Shown here one piece after another: positions 45,928 through 54,167 of a stretch of DNA of 64,000 bases; position 1 is the stretch's first letter; the number at the start of each line of letters is the position of its first letter. The position numbers and the translations under genes are program-made. This DNA is from Pseudidiomarina sp. CB1. Its GTDB lineage: Bacteria > Pseudomonadota > Gammaproteobacteria > Enterobacterales > Alteromonadaceae. A model generated the notes under the pieces. It saw only the letters and a program-made list of their open reading frames with translations. It was not told where the DNA came from and made no database searches. Where the stretch lies: positions 248,001 to 312,000 of the forward strand of contig NZ_JANTPU010000001.1 of NCBI RefSeq assembly GCF_024752025.1, written 5' to 3'.

Positions 45928-47094
45928 ATGAATTTGCATGAGTATCAGGCCAAACAACTCTTCAAAGAGTTCGGTTTGCCAGTATCTGAAGGCTTCGCAG
46001 TTGATACTGCAGAAGAAGCCGTTGAAGCTGCCAAGAAAATTGGCGGTGAGCGTTGGGTAGTTAAAGCACAAGTGCACGCCGGTGGCCGTGGTAAAGCGGG
46101 CGGTGTAAAGCTTGTTTCTAGCCATGACGAAGTACGTGACTTTGCTAACAACTGGTTAGGCAAAAACTTGGTCACCTACCAAACAGACGCGAACGGTCAG
46201 CCGGTTGCGAAAATCTTGGTTGAGAGTCTTACTGATATCGCTTCAGAACTGTACTTAGGCGCAGTAGTTGACCGCGCAACACGTAAAATCGTGTTCATGG
46301 CGTCAACTGAAGGTGGTGTTGAAATCGAGAAAGTTGCAGAAGAAACACCTGAAAAAATCTTGAAAGCTGTGATCGACCCAACTGTCGGCGCACAGCCTTA
46401 CCAAGGTCGTGAGCTGGGCTTCAAACTGGGTCTAAACCCAGACCAAGTGAAGCAGTTCACCAAAATCTTCTTGGGCCTTGCGGCAATGTTCGAACAGTAC
46501 GACTTCGCATTGCTTGAAATCAACCCATTGGTGATCACTGAGCAAGGCAACCTGCATTGCTTGGACGGTAAGATCAACATCGACAGCAACGCGTTGTATC
46601 GTCAGCCGAAGATCCGTGAAATGCACGATCCTTCGCAAGAAGACGAGCGCGAAGCACAAGCTGCGAAGTGGGAACTGAACTACGTCGCGCTTGATGGCAA
46701 CATCGGTTGTATGGTTAACGGCGCTGGTTTGGCGATGGGTACCATGGACATCGTTAAGCTTGCTGGCGGCCAGCCTGCAAACTTCTTGGATGTTGGTGGC
46801 GGCGCAACCAAAGAGCGCGTAACTGAAGCATTCAAGATCATCTTGTCGGACGACGCAGTACAAGCCGTACTGGTTAATATCTTCGGTGGTATCGTACGTT
46901 GTGACATGATCGCAGAAGGTATCATGGGCGCAGTTGAAGAAGTTGGCGTTAAAGTTCCAGTTGTTGTTCGTCTTGAAGGTAACAACGCAGAACTAGGTCG
47001 TCAGAAATTAGCAGAAAGTGGCCTGAACATCATCGCAGCAGAGAGCTTGTCTGACGCTGCTGATAAAGTGGTTGCTGCGGCAGGAGGTCAATAA
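45928..47094 (+). CDS. sucC: Succinyl-CoA synthetase beta subunit
   Basis: 388 residues, the standard length. ATP-grasp N-terminus [56 protein letters not shown], and [14 protein letters not shown] for the CoA-ligase-like part. With SucD it converts succinyl-CoA to succinate with formation of a nucleoside triphosphate. Its stop overlaps the sucD start by one base (TAATG). GGAAG lies before the ATG. Confidence 0.97.
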   Translation: MNLHEYQAKQLFKEFGLPVSEGFAVDTAEEAVEAAKKIGGERWVVKAQVHAGGRGKAGGVKLVSSHDEVRDFANNWLGKNLVTYQTDANGQPVAKILVESLTDIASELYLGAVVDRATRKIVFMASTEGGVEIEKVAEETPEKILKAVIDPTVGAQPYQGRELGFKLGLNPDQVKQFTKIFLGLAAMFEQYDFALLEINPLVITEQGNLHCLDGKINIDSNALYRQPKIREMHDPSQEDEREAQAAKWELNYVALDGNIGCMVNGAGLAMGTMDIVKLAGGQPANFLDVGGGATKERVTEAFKIILSDDAVQAVLVNIFGGIVRCDMIAEGIMGAVEEVGVKVPVVVRLEGNNAELGRQKLAESGLNIIAAESLSDAADKVVAAAGGQ

Positions 47095-47966
47095 TGTCTA
47101 TCTTGATCGATAAAAACACCAAAGTCATCTGCCAGGGTTTTACTGGTGGTCAGGGTACCTTCCACTCTGAGCAAGCAATTGCTTACGGTACGCAAATGGT
47201 TGGCGGTGTAACCCCAGGTAAAGGCGGTCAAACGCACCTTGGTTTGCCAGTATTTAACACTGTGCGTGAAGCCGTAGAACAAACTGGCGCAACAGCGTCT
47301 GTTATCTACGTACCAGCTCCTTTCTGTAAAGACTCGATCATCGAAGCTGCGGATGCAGGTATCGAGTTGATCGTCTGTATCACTGAAGGTATCCCGACCT
47401 TGGATATGCTTTACGTGAAAGAATACTTGACGCACAAAGGCGTGCGCATGATCGGTCCAAACTGCCCAGGTGTTATCACTCCTGACGAATGTAAGATCGG
47501 TATCATGCCTGGTCATATCCACAAAGCAGGTAAAGTGGGCATCGTTTCACGTTCAGGTACCTTGACCTATGAAGCCGTGAAGCAAACCACAGACGAAGGT
47601 TTCGGCCAGTCGACTTGTGTTGGTATCGGTGGTGACCCTATCCCTGGTTCTAACTTCATCGACATTCTCGAAATGTTCGAAAAAGATCCAGCGACTGAAG
47701 CTATCGTGATGATCGGTGAGATCGGTGGTACTGCTGAAGAAGAAGCAGCTGAGTACATCAAGCACAACGTGACCAAACCAGTCGTATCTTACATCGCTGG
47801 TGTGACTGCTCCTCCAGGTAAACGTATGGGTCACGCAGGCGCTATCATCTCTGGTGGTAAAGGAACTGCTGACGAGAAGTTCGCAGCCCTTGAAGCCGCT
47901 GGCGTAAAAACCGTACGCAGCTTGGCAGACATCGGTAAAGCATTGCGCGAGAAAACTGGCTGGTAA
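47094..47966 (+). CDS. sucD: Succinyl-CoA synthetase alpha subunit
   Basis: 290 residues. CoA-binding N-terminus [17 protein letters not shown], then [44 protein letters not shown] and the phosphohistidine motif [14 protein letters not shown]. Strong intrinsic terminator follows. Confidence 0.97.
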   Translation: MSILIDKNTKVICQGFTGGQGTFHSEQAIAYGTQMVGGVTPGKGGQTHLGLPVFNTVREAVEQTGATASVIYVPAPFCKDSIIEAADAGIELIVCITEGIPTLDMLYVKEYLTHKGVRMIGPNCPGVITPDECKIGIMPGHIHKAGKVGIVSRSGTLTYEAVKQTTDEGFGQSTCVGIGGDPIPGSNFIDILEMFEKDPATEAIVMIGEIGGTAEEEAAEYIKHNVTKPVVSYIAGVTAPPGKRMGHAGAIISGGKGTADEKFAALEAAGVKTVRSLADIGKALREKTGW

Positions 47967-47994
47967 GCCACGTTTTTTAGCAACAAGCTAAGCG

Positions 47995-48028
47995 AAAGGC
48001 ACCTTCGGTAACGTTGGTGCCTTTTTTG
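47995..48028 (+). terminator. Intrinsic terminator after sucD
   Basis: AAAGGCACC (47995-48003) pairs with GGTGCCTTT (48016-48024) around a 12-base loop, followed by a T-run. It ends the TCA gene block. Confidence 0.88.
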
Positions 48029-48114
48029 TTTGTAATTCAAATACTTGCTCTCAAAGAGATGTTAAGTTAAGGTAAAAACATCAACTATTGAAATGTTTAG
48101 GGAGCAAAATACCG

Positions 48115-48345
48115 ATGCTAGGAAAAGTTTTTGTGAAGGGATTCTTACGGTGGTTGGTGGTTAGTTCGTCAGTAGTGCTAATTATTTTTCTTTTCAAAGT
48201 CATTTATGATCCCGTATCTATCGACGGCAAAGGTCCTCAGTTTACATTTGATGCGGCGGGTTTCGTTCTATTGTTCGCGCTCCTGTGTGGCATTGCCGAA
48301 GTTGTTCTATTCACTCTCAAAGCATCTAAAAGCCATCGCGAGTAA
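48115..48345 (+). CDS. Small two-helix membrane protein, unknown
   Basis: 76 residues from the ATG at 48115 (GGGAG 12 bases upstream; an upstream TTG would add nine residues). Two hydrophobic helices at about 11-30 (WLVVSSSVVLIIFLFKVIYD) and 47-65 (FVLLFALLCGIAEVVLFTL), joined by a short polar loop, with a charged tail KASKSHRE. The local sequence is more A+T rich than the TCA genes before it. I do not recognise the family. It precedes an orphan lipoprotein gene by 68 bases on the same strand. Confidence 0.6.
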   Translation: MLGKVFVKGFLRWLVVSSSVVLIIFLFKVIYDPVSIDGKGPQFTFDAAGFVLLFALLCGIAEVVLFTLKASKSHRE

Positions 48346-48413
48346 ATCGAATAAACAAATTGTTGTTGACGGCGTTAGTCCCAAGCTCATCCAAATAAAA
48401 GGTTGATTTAACG

Positions 48414-48803
48414 ATGCTCAAACTATTGTTCAAAAAGTTAGTTATAGCGACTTGGGTAGTGCTAGTAGTAGGCTGTTCTGAACCAATTGATATTGAGGCG
48501 AGTCAACAGCATTTTTTTGAGCACGAAGAAAACTTCAGACAGCTATCAAATGCTGCATGTGTTTTTGCTGATGCCAACTGTGAATTGTTCGTCCTAATAG
48601 CTGGAACATCATTTCTTGGTGAAGGTAGTAGTTTAGGTTATGTATACCAGCCGATAGAACTCGGTGAGTATGAGTATACAGAAGATTTCTTTAGTGCCGA
48701 CCAAATTGCACACCGCGAGGCGAATCGCACACGAGGTGAAGACGTAAAGTTCTCGATCGACCTAAAGGACGGCTGGTATCTTCAGTATCACCTCTATCCA
48801 TAA
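48414..48803 (+). CDS. Small lipoprotein, unknown
   Basis: 129 residues. Lipoprotein signal (KKLVIATWVVLVVGC, Cys21) and a mature acidic domain of about 108 residues with two cysteines (ACVFADANCELF) that may pair. Tyr-rich stretches (GYVYQPIELGEYEYTEDFF) and the C-terminus DGWYLQYHLYP suggest a beta fold. No family recognised. It is A+T rich like its neighbour and 15 bases before the eamA-type gene. Confidence 0.65.
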   Translation: MLKLLFKKLVIATWVVLVVGCSEPIDIEASQQHFFEHEENFRQLSNAACVFADANCELFVLIAGTSFLGEGSSLGYVYQPIELGEYEYTEDFFSADQIAHREANRTRGEDVKFSIDLKDGWYLQYHLYP

Positions 48804-48818
48804 GAGTGAGAAACTCGT

Positions 48819-49688
48819 TTGAATTTAGCAAGTAAGCTTTTACTGTCGCTTGCGGCGCTATGCGCTTTTGCCGGAAATTCGGTGTTATGCCGCTGGGCGC
48901 TCGCGGAATTTACGATGAACCCTGCACAGTTTACCTTGCTGCGTCTTGTTTCCGGTGCAGCGGCACTCGCGGTGATTGTGTGGGTGGCGCGACGAAAACG
49001 TCACCGCCGCGCAGTTGAACAAGCTCCAAAGGCCAATTGGTGGGGCGCCATATGGCTGTCAGCCTATGCTTATTGTTTTGCCTATGCGTATGTTGGCTTA
49101 GCCACGGGAGTAGGGGCGTTGATTCTGTTTACCGCTGTACAAATGAGCATGCTAGCGATCGGTGCATGGCGTGGGACACGTTATGGCGTCATCGAAATCG
49201 TTGGTATTGTGCTGGCCTTGGCGGGTTTTTTGTATCTGGTTTGGCCGCAGTTTGTCGAGCCATTCACCGCTTTTGCAGTGGTGTTAATGAGCCTAGCGGG
49301 CGCTGCATGGGGAGCTTATAGCACGGTAGGGCGCGGTTCGCGTGCGCCACTGAATGAGACGAAAACGCACTTTGTTCGTGCGAGCTTGTTAAGTTCACCG
49401 TTGTTGCTCATGGGCTTTATGTACAGCAACGTGCTTTGGCAGCCTGCGCTACTTGCGGTGTTGTCGGGGGTGCTGACTTCGGCTATCGGCTATGCGCTTT
49501 GGTTCAAGGTCTTACCACATTTGCGAGTGAGTACAGCTGCGGTTGGTCAGTTGACTGTGCCACTGATTGCAGGAGTGGGCGGCTTTATTTTTGTTGGTGA
49601 AACGCTGTCACTTAGGTTTTTTATTGCTAGTGCCGCCACACTAGGTGGTATCGCGTTGGTCATTAGTCATCGTACCCAGAGTAAATAG
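48819..49688 (+). CDS. EamA-type DMT permease
   Basis: 289 residues starting at a TTG; no ATG or GTG in frame keeps the first helix (NLASKLLLSLAALCAFAGNS). Ten hydrophobic segments in two EamA repeats; LLRLVSGAAALAV after helix 1 and the second repeat LSLAGAAWGAYSTVGRGS are typical of RhaT/EamA exporters. A small GAGT-ACTC hairpin lies at the start, which with the TTG points to low expression. Substrate unknown; metabolite export is usual. Confidence 0.82.
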   Translation: MNLASKLLLSLAALCAFAGNSVLCRWALAEFTMNPAQFTLLRLVSGAAALAVIVWVARRKRHRRAVEQAPKANWWGAIWLSAYAYCFAYAYVGLATGVGALILFTAVQMSMLAIGAWRGTRYGVIEIVGIVLALAGFLYLVWPQFVEPFTAFAVVLMSLAGAAWGAYSTVGRGSRAPLNETKTHFVRASLLSSPLLLMGFMYSNVLWQPALLAVLSGVLTSAIGYALWFKVLPHLRVSTAAVGQLTVPLIAGVGGFIFVGETLSLRFFIASAATLGGIALVISHRTQSK

Positions 49689-49767
49689 AACAAGAATAAA
49701 ACAAAGTAATAAACTAACTTACATGGTTTTACTATTTTTGATAATAGGCTAGTCTAAATCCGTAGCA

Positions 49768-49793
49768 GTGACACACCACACTAAAGCTGTCAC
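49768..49793. promoter_or_regulatory. Inverted repeat before the Excalibur gene
   Basis: GTGACA (49768-49773) and TGTCAC (49788-49793), 14 bases apart, form a perfect inverted repeat 16 bases before the next start codon. It may be an operator or a leader hairpin. No regulator can be named. Confidence 0.35.
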
Positions 49794-49808
49794 AACGGGG
49801 ACACATCA

Positions 49809-50120
49809 ATGAAAAAGTGGATTTTGCTGGCCATACTGGCGCTCGCCGCGTGGAATTATCATTTAAACAAACAGGCGGAAGAACGTGGTGAGGAGCGCGG
49901 TTTAATCAAGGAGATTGTGCAAGGCGTGCAGGGGGCAGTATTTAAGCGCGACCCCAAGTTCCGCTGCGATGGTCGACGCTTTTGCCATGAAATGCGTTCC
50001 CCAGAAGAAGCGCGTTTCTTCTTGACCAATTGCCCAGAGACTCAGCTTGACGACAATGCTAATGGTATCCCTTGCGAAGAAGACTTTCCCTCATCGACAA
50101 ATTTCGACACACAAAACTAA
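49809..50120 (+). CDS. Excalibur-domain protein with N-terminal membrane helix
   Basis: 103 residues. N-terminal hydrophobic helix (MKKWILLAILALAAWNY), a charged helix, then a domain FRCDGRRFCHEMRSPEEARF followed by NCPETQLDDNANGIPCE. The D-x-N-x-D/N-G-x-x-C-E ending is the Excalibur calcium-binding motif. Four cysteines can form two disulphides, fitting a periplasmic location. Such domains often accompany surface nucleases, but no nuclease domain is in this protein. Stand-alone gene. Confidence 0.8.
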   Translation: MKKWILLAILALAAWNYHLNKQAEERGEERGLIKEIVQGVQGAVFKRDPKFRCDGRRFCHEMRSPEEARFFLTNCPETQLDDNANGIPCEEDFPSSTNFDTQN

Positions 50121-50193
50121 CGTTGGCGTTTGCTCAATCGCTGCCAACAGTTGTATGCTTAAGCGATAAGGGTCGTAAATTCAGGTGTAAGTC

Positions 50194-51495
50194 ATGCACA
50201 AAAAGTTGGTGTTGTTAGGGTTGTTGGCGTGCGCGATAGGCATATGGTTTGCCGCCGCATGGCTAAAAGAAAACGCCAGCACGGAAGTGCAAATTAGAAT
50301 GACCAAAACCACACAGGATGAGTGGTTTGTTTCCTACATTTTTGCTGACAGCGTTACGCAAGCTACTTTCGTGCGAAACCCCGACCATAGCCGCATTGAG
50401 CGTTGGCAGCCAATCGACAATGATTATTACATTGGCGTCGACGCCGAAAGTGGTCACGAATTTATCGCTCGCATAGATGGGCGAGCATTTAACAGCGTGG
50501 CGTTTCAACTCGAACCTACCTATGTGACGCTGCGCAAAGACTATGCGCCATTTTCACCGTTTAGTGACGGTGGTGTTTCGTGGTACTCGGGGCGTTTTAA
50601 AGTTTGTCCGCAGAGTTGTAGCAGTGCGTTGCGTTTTGACTATGCTTTTACAATGGAAGCGCCGCTCAGCGATTTTGTGCGTTTACCCGAACATAGCGAA
50701 CGCGGACAACTCGTTTGGCGCGAGTCAGCAAGCGACGGTCAGGTGATCTATGTTGGTCCGCAACAACCGGGACCGGCTGTCGAACATGGTTTCGAAACAA
50801 TCATTGATCCGATACTGCCGGTGTCGTTGAAGCGACGCTTGTTAAGCGATGTGCCGCCACTAACCCACTACTTTAATCAACGTATGCCTCATCTTGCTGA
50901 GCGCCCTATGTTGCTGGCTTCGTTTAGCTCTACCGACAACGGTCGCTATGGTTATCAAGGTGGCGTTATTGGTAATCAGATGGTCCTGCACTGGTACGGG
51001 CACAGTATGGCGGAACGAATTACGGCACCTTATTTTGTTGAAGACACCATCTGGTTTGTTGCCCATGAGTTTGCACATCTCTACCAAGCTGGGCAATTTA
51101 GCAATGACTCGGCTTGGATTCATGAGGGTGCTGCTGAGTACATGGCGTTGGAATATTTGCGGTCAATTGGCGCGAATTCGGTGTATTTGAATCACCGCAT
51201 GAAAAAGGCGAGCGAGCAGTGTTTGGCGAGCAATGACAAATTTGAATTACATTACGCTTGCGGGTTGCTTTGGGCTGCCGAAATTGATCAGCAGATCAAA
51301 CGAGAGTATCCGCACGGTTTGTTTTTCTTATGGTACATGTATGTCGAGGCTCTTGATGAGCAGCCGCGCAGTGATCTTGTGGATCTTTATTTTGAGTTGA
51401 TGGCGCAGCTCACCAATCAAAAATTCACGCAGCAACTGCAAGGCCAAATTGCACAACGTTTTGCCCGCCTAGAAAGTCAGCAAGTGGCGCCCTAA
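50194..51495 (+). CDS. Membrane-anchored putative gluzincin metallopeptidase
   Basis: 433 residues. One N-terminal transmembrane helix or uncleaved signal (about 4-23), then a periplasmic beta-rich part (30-230), then a zinc site: HEFAH at 291-295 and WIHEGAAEY at 309-316, in which E311 or E315 could be the third ligand. This layout (HExxH, short gap, W-x-x-E-G-x-A-E-Y) is that of M1/M61-like gluzincins. The N-terminal part may resemble the beta domain of M61 proteins. Family not assigned. AGGTG lies 7 bases before the ATG. It is followed by the exported hydrolase gene on the same strand with its own leader. Confidence 0.65.
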   Translation: MHKKLVLLGLLACAIGIWFAAAWLKENASTEVQIRMTKTTQDEWFVSYIFADSVTQATFVRNPDHSRIERWQPIDNDYYIGVDAESGHEFIARIDGRAFNSVAFQLEPTYVTLRKDYAPFSPFSDGGVSWYSGRFKVCPQSCSSALRFDYAFTMEAPLSDFVRLPEHSERGQLVWRESASDGQVIYVGPQQPGPAVEHGFETIIDPILPVSLKRRLLSDVPPLTHYFNQRMPHLAERPMLLASFSSTDNGRYGYQGGVIGNQMVLHWYGHSMAERITAPYFVEDTIWFVAHEFAHLYQAGQFSNDSAWIHEGAAEYMALEYLRSIGANSVYLNHRMKKASEQCLASNDKFELHYACGLLWAAEIDQQIKREYPHGLFFLWYMYVEALDEQPRSDLVDLYFELMAQLTNQKFTQQLQGQIAQRFARLESQQVAP

Positions 51496-51529
51496 TTCAA
51501 AATTGAACTTTTTGCTTGAAACTGCCATA

Positions 51530-51559
51530 CCTAACAAGGTCTTTTCTTGCTTTGTTAGG
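51530..51559 (+). promoter_or_regulatory. Hairpin overlapping the ribosome site of the next gene
   Basis: CCTAACAA (51530-51537) pairs with TTGTTAGG (51552-51559) around 14 bases. The ribosome site AGGAG (51557-51561) of the following hydrolase gene begins in the stem, so the closed hairpin would lower translation. If transcription starts inside it, it could instead be a DNA operator. Confidence 0.45.
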
Positions 51560-51567
51560 AGCAACTT

Positions 51568-52479
51568 ATGAATGTTACCCAGAAAAGTTTGCTGGCGGTG
51601 CTCACCGCCAGTGGCATCGTCGCCTCGGCTTCCGCCGTTGCTGACGATCATCAGCTTGGGCAAGCGCCAGGCTATTATCGTATGAACGTTGGTGACTTTG
51701 TGGTTACTGCGCTCAACGATGGCACCAGCGACATGGCCGCACACAAGCTATTGCATTGGGACGAAGATAAGATCCGTGCTGCGTTAGCCGAACACTTTAT
51801 GGAATCTCCAGTCGAAGGTTCAATTAATGGGTTTTTGGTCGATACCGGCAAGCAGCAAATTCTTATTGATACTGGCATGGGCAAAGGTGTTCGCCCCAGT
51901 CTTGGTAAGCTCACCGACCATCTTGCTGCGGCGGGCTATAGCGTCGCCGATGTCGATGCCGTTTACATCACTCACTTTCACGGTGACCACGTGAGTGGCT
52001 TGGTAAACGACGGCGAACGGGTATTCCCCAATGCTAAAGTCTATGTGCATGAGCGTGACGCCGACGCCGAAAGTGCGCAAGCAAAATACGCTCCCTATAA
52101 AGCGGCCAATGCGTTTGTCACTTTTGCCGATGGCGAAAGCCCACATGACGGCATAACCATCAACCCAACGCCTGGCCATACACCGGGTCATAGCGTTTAC
52201 CATGTCGAGAACGGTGGGCAAACCATGGTGGTGTGGGGCGATACCTTGCATGTGGCCGGGGTACAATTTGCTCACCCTGAGGTGACCATTCAGTACGACA
52301 GTGTCCCAGAGCAAGCGCGAGAGCAACGCTTAAAGCTGTTTAAGATGATTGCCGACAATGAGTATTGGGTCGCCGGAGCACATATTGCATTTCCGGGGAT
52401 CGGTCGCTTGAAACAAGAAAATGACGGCTACCGTTGGGTACCCGCCAATTACACGACTCGAATTGAAGCGCCTAAGTAG
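51568..52479 (+). CDS. Exported metallo-beta-lactamase-fold hydrolase
   Basis: 303 residues. Signal peptide (MNVTQKSLLAVLTASGIVAS, cleavage near ASA-VADD). MBL-fold metal motif THFHGDHVSG (about 132-141), then PTPGHTPGHSVYHV, VVWGDTLHVAG, and AHIAFPGIG. It resembles the periplasmic MBL hydrolases grouped with quorum-quenching lactonases and beta-lactamase-like proteins; the substrate cannot be predicted. Convergent with azoR, three bases apart. Confidence 0.85.
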   Translation: MNVTQKSLLAVLTASGIVASASAVADDHQLGQAPGYYRMNVGDFVVTALNDGTSDMAAHKLLHWDEDKIRAALAEHFMESPVEGSINGFLVDTGKQQILIDTGMGKGVRPSLGKLTDHLAAAGYSVADVDAVYITHFHGDHVSGLVNDGERVFPNAKVYVHERDADAESAQAKYAPYKAANAFVTFADGESPHDGITINPTPGHTPGHSVYHVENGGQTMVVWGDTLHVAGVQFAHPEVTIQYDSVPEQAREQRLKLFKMIADNEYWVAGAHIAFPGIGRLKQENDGYRWVPANYTTRIEAPK

Positions 52480-52482
52480 GCA

Positions 52483-53043
52483 TTAGGCAAGTTCAGCGAT
52501 GGCTTCGTCAGCGGCTTGTAATGCTTGCTGGCGAGGCTCTTCGCCCAAATTTACACCTTCCGCACGAATCACGGTCACGTCGGTGATACCGATAAAAGCT
52601 AACGCGTTTCGCAGATAGCTTTCTTGATGATCCATAGCGGCTGCAGCGCCTTCGCTATAGATACCGCCACGACCTGAGGCAATGTAAACCTTTTTACCTT
52701 TCAGTAAGCCTTCAGGACCTTGCTCAGTGTACTTAAAGGTTGTGCCTGCTTTCAGTACGCGGTCGAACCATGCTTTGAGCTGCGTCGGAATAGTGAAGTT
52801 GTACATTGGTGCACCAATCACGAGTACATCTGCAGCAAACAGTTCGGCGAGTAGCTCTTCAGTTAATGGATTTTCTTCGGCCAACAACGTCGCAGCGTCG
52901 AGGTGCGGAACTGCATTCGTGACGAGATCACGATAGACGACGGTATCGGTGTCGCCTTTGACGCGCTCAACGATTTGCTTGCTGAGTTTACGGCTGACCG
53001 ACTGATCGACAAAAAGGCCTGAGTCCAAATGTAAGATGTTCAT
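52483..53043 (-). CDS. azoR: FMN-dependent NADH azoreductase/quinone reductase
   Basis: 186 residues from the ATG at 53043 (GGAG 9 bases upstream); longer readings lack support. Flavodoxin-like fold: N-terminal MNILHLDSGLFVDQSVSR, APMYNFTIPTQLKAWFDRVL is the AzoR signature, and SGRGGIYSEG follows. It reduces quinones and azo compounds and protects against electrophiles. It is divergent from the LysR gene with repeat operators between, so that regulator is its likely controller. Confidence 0.92.
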   Translation of the reverse strand: MNILHLDSGLFVDQSVSRKLSKQIVERVKGDTDTVVYRDLVTNAVPHLDAATLLAEENPLTEELLAELFAADVLVIGAPMYNFTIPTQLKAWFDRVLKAGTTFKYTEQGPEGLLKGKKVYIASGRGGIYSEGAAAAMDHQESYLRNALAFIGITDVTVIRAEGVNLGEEPRQQALQAADEAIAELA

Positions 53044-53100
53044 AGTTGCGTTCTCCAAAATCATGTGCGCTGTGGTGTTAAGTTGTAGACAGTTTATCAA

Positions 53101-53156
53101 GTTCCAAAAATGGTTGTAGATGGTTATAATGGAAACATTTGTTCCAAAAATGGAAC
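53101..53156. promoter_or_regulatory. azoR-lysR divergent operator and promoter
   Basis: GTTCCAAAAATGG occurs twice in direct orientation, at 53101-53113 and 53141-53153, exactly 40 bases apart (about four helical turns). The second is a palindrome GTTCC-N6-GGAAC (53141-53156). Between them TATAAT (53125-53130) is a consensus -10 for the lysR strand with a weak -35 (TTCCAA, 53102-53107) 17 bases before it. This is the layout of LysR-type activator and autoregulation sites. Confidence 0.62.
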
Positions 53157-53190
53157 GATAAATAAGTAAAGTTTAAAGGAAAACGTGACC

Positions 53191-54114
53191 ATGGCTCTTC
53201 CGGATCTCACTAATTACCTGATTTTCGCTAGGGTGGTACAAGCCGGCAGTATTAGTGCGGGTGCGCGTGACTTGGGTATGCCGAAATCGACGGTTAGCCG
53301 CCGCCTGACCGAACTTGAAGAAGAGCAGGGGATTCGCTTGGTTCATCGGACGCGTCGAGGGCTTAAGTTAACTGACGTAGGTCAAGCCTTTCTTATTCAT
53401 TGTGAGGCCTTGGTAAGTGCTGCCGAGGCGGCACAACAAGTCACTCAGTTGGTGCGCGAAACACCGCGCGGTACCGTGCACCTGAGTGCACCCTACGCCT
53501 TAAGCCAAAGTTTGTTGACCGAGCTGTTGCCAGCATTTATGCAAGCCTACCCTGAGGTTAATGTGCAACTTATGGTAACCAACCGTCCGGTAAACCTGGT
53601 TGACGAGGGCATCGATGTCGCGCTGCGCGTGCGTTCGAGTATCGAGGATTCTTCACTGATTGCACGCCCCTTGGTCGACTCGCCACTGACACTTTATGGT
53701 GCACCGAAGTTATTGGATGCCCGCGGGGTGCCGAAACACCCGCTTGATCTCATCGACTTTCCGCATCTATCGTTGCACTACACCAGTGGTCGTTATGCGT
53801 ATCAATTGACCGCCGAAGATGGTGAGCAGTTGTCGATTACCTTTCAGCCACGTTTGATCACCGATGACATGATTGTATTGCGTGAAGCAGCGATACAAGG
53901 TGAGGGGATCGTCGCGTTACCGAACTATCTTTGTGCAGATGCGCTCGCAGCTGGCGATTTGCAACAAGTATTTCCAGCTTGGCAACTACCGGTGGGTATT
54001 ATGCACCTCGTTTATCCCCACCGACGCGGACTGCTGCCGGCGGTGCGGGTACTGATTGATTATCTTGTCGAACATATTCCTGTGATTGCGCAACGTTCGT
54101 TATTGATCGGATAG
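53191..54114 (+). CDS. LysR-family transcription regulator
   Basis: 307 residues from the ATG at 53191; a GTG six bases upstream is equally possible since AAAGGA lies 4 bases before the GTG and 10 before the ATG. The N-terminal winged helix-turn-helix (YLIFARVVQAGSISAGARDL, then STVSRRLTELEEEQG) and the R-T-R-R-G wing are typical. The effector domain is of the substrate-binding type (HLSAPYALSQSLLTELLPAF). It most likely governs the divergent azoR and itself through the repeats at 53101-53156; the inducer would be a quinone or electrophile. Its 3' end carries the -35 of the next operon. Confidence 0.9.
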   Translation: MALPDLTNYLIFARVVQAGSISAGARDLGMPKSTVSRRLTELEEEQGIRLVHRTRRGLKLTDVGQAFLIHCEALVSAAEAAQQVTQLVRETPRGTVHLSAPYALSQSLLTELLPAFMQAYPEVNVQLMVTNRPVNLVDEGIDVALRVRSSIEDSSLIARPLVDSPLTLYGAPKLLDARGVPKHPLDLIDFPHLSLHYTSGRYAYQLTAEDGEQLSITFQPRLITDDMIVLREAAIQGEGIVALPNYLCADALAAGDLQQVFPAWQLPVGIMHLVYPHRRGLLPAVRVLIDYLVEHIPVIAQRSLLIG

Positions 54115-54151
54115 CCGATGCTCTCTACAATCATTTAAACGATTGTTTGAA
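54103..54151 (+). promoter_or_regulatory. Promoter and PsrA-like palindrome of the acyl-CoA operon
   Basis: TTGATC (54103-54108), 17 bases, TACAAT (54126-54131) form a good promoter; the -35 is within the lysR 3' end. Just downstream TTTAAAC-GATT-GTTTGAA (54134-54151) is a near-perfect inverted repeat covering the expected start point. It resembles the TetR-type fatty-acid repressor sites (PsrA, FadR-like) known for beta-oxidation genes in gammaproteobacteria. Repressor identity is inference. Confidence 0.6.
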
Positions 54152-54167
54152 AAAGAGCAGAATAACA

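Noticed and set aside
48345-48413. Possible integron attC site (TTGTTGTTGAC, GGCGTTAGT) between the two orphan genes
   Set aside because: The inner boxes and the matching 5' core of attC are missing, no second site surrounds a cassette, and no integrase is present.
51568-52479. Antibiotic-degrading metallo-beta-lactamase
   Set aside because: Only the general MBL fold and metal ligands are shared; the sequence fits the wide hydrolase group and context gives no link to resistance.
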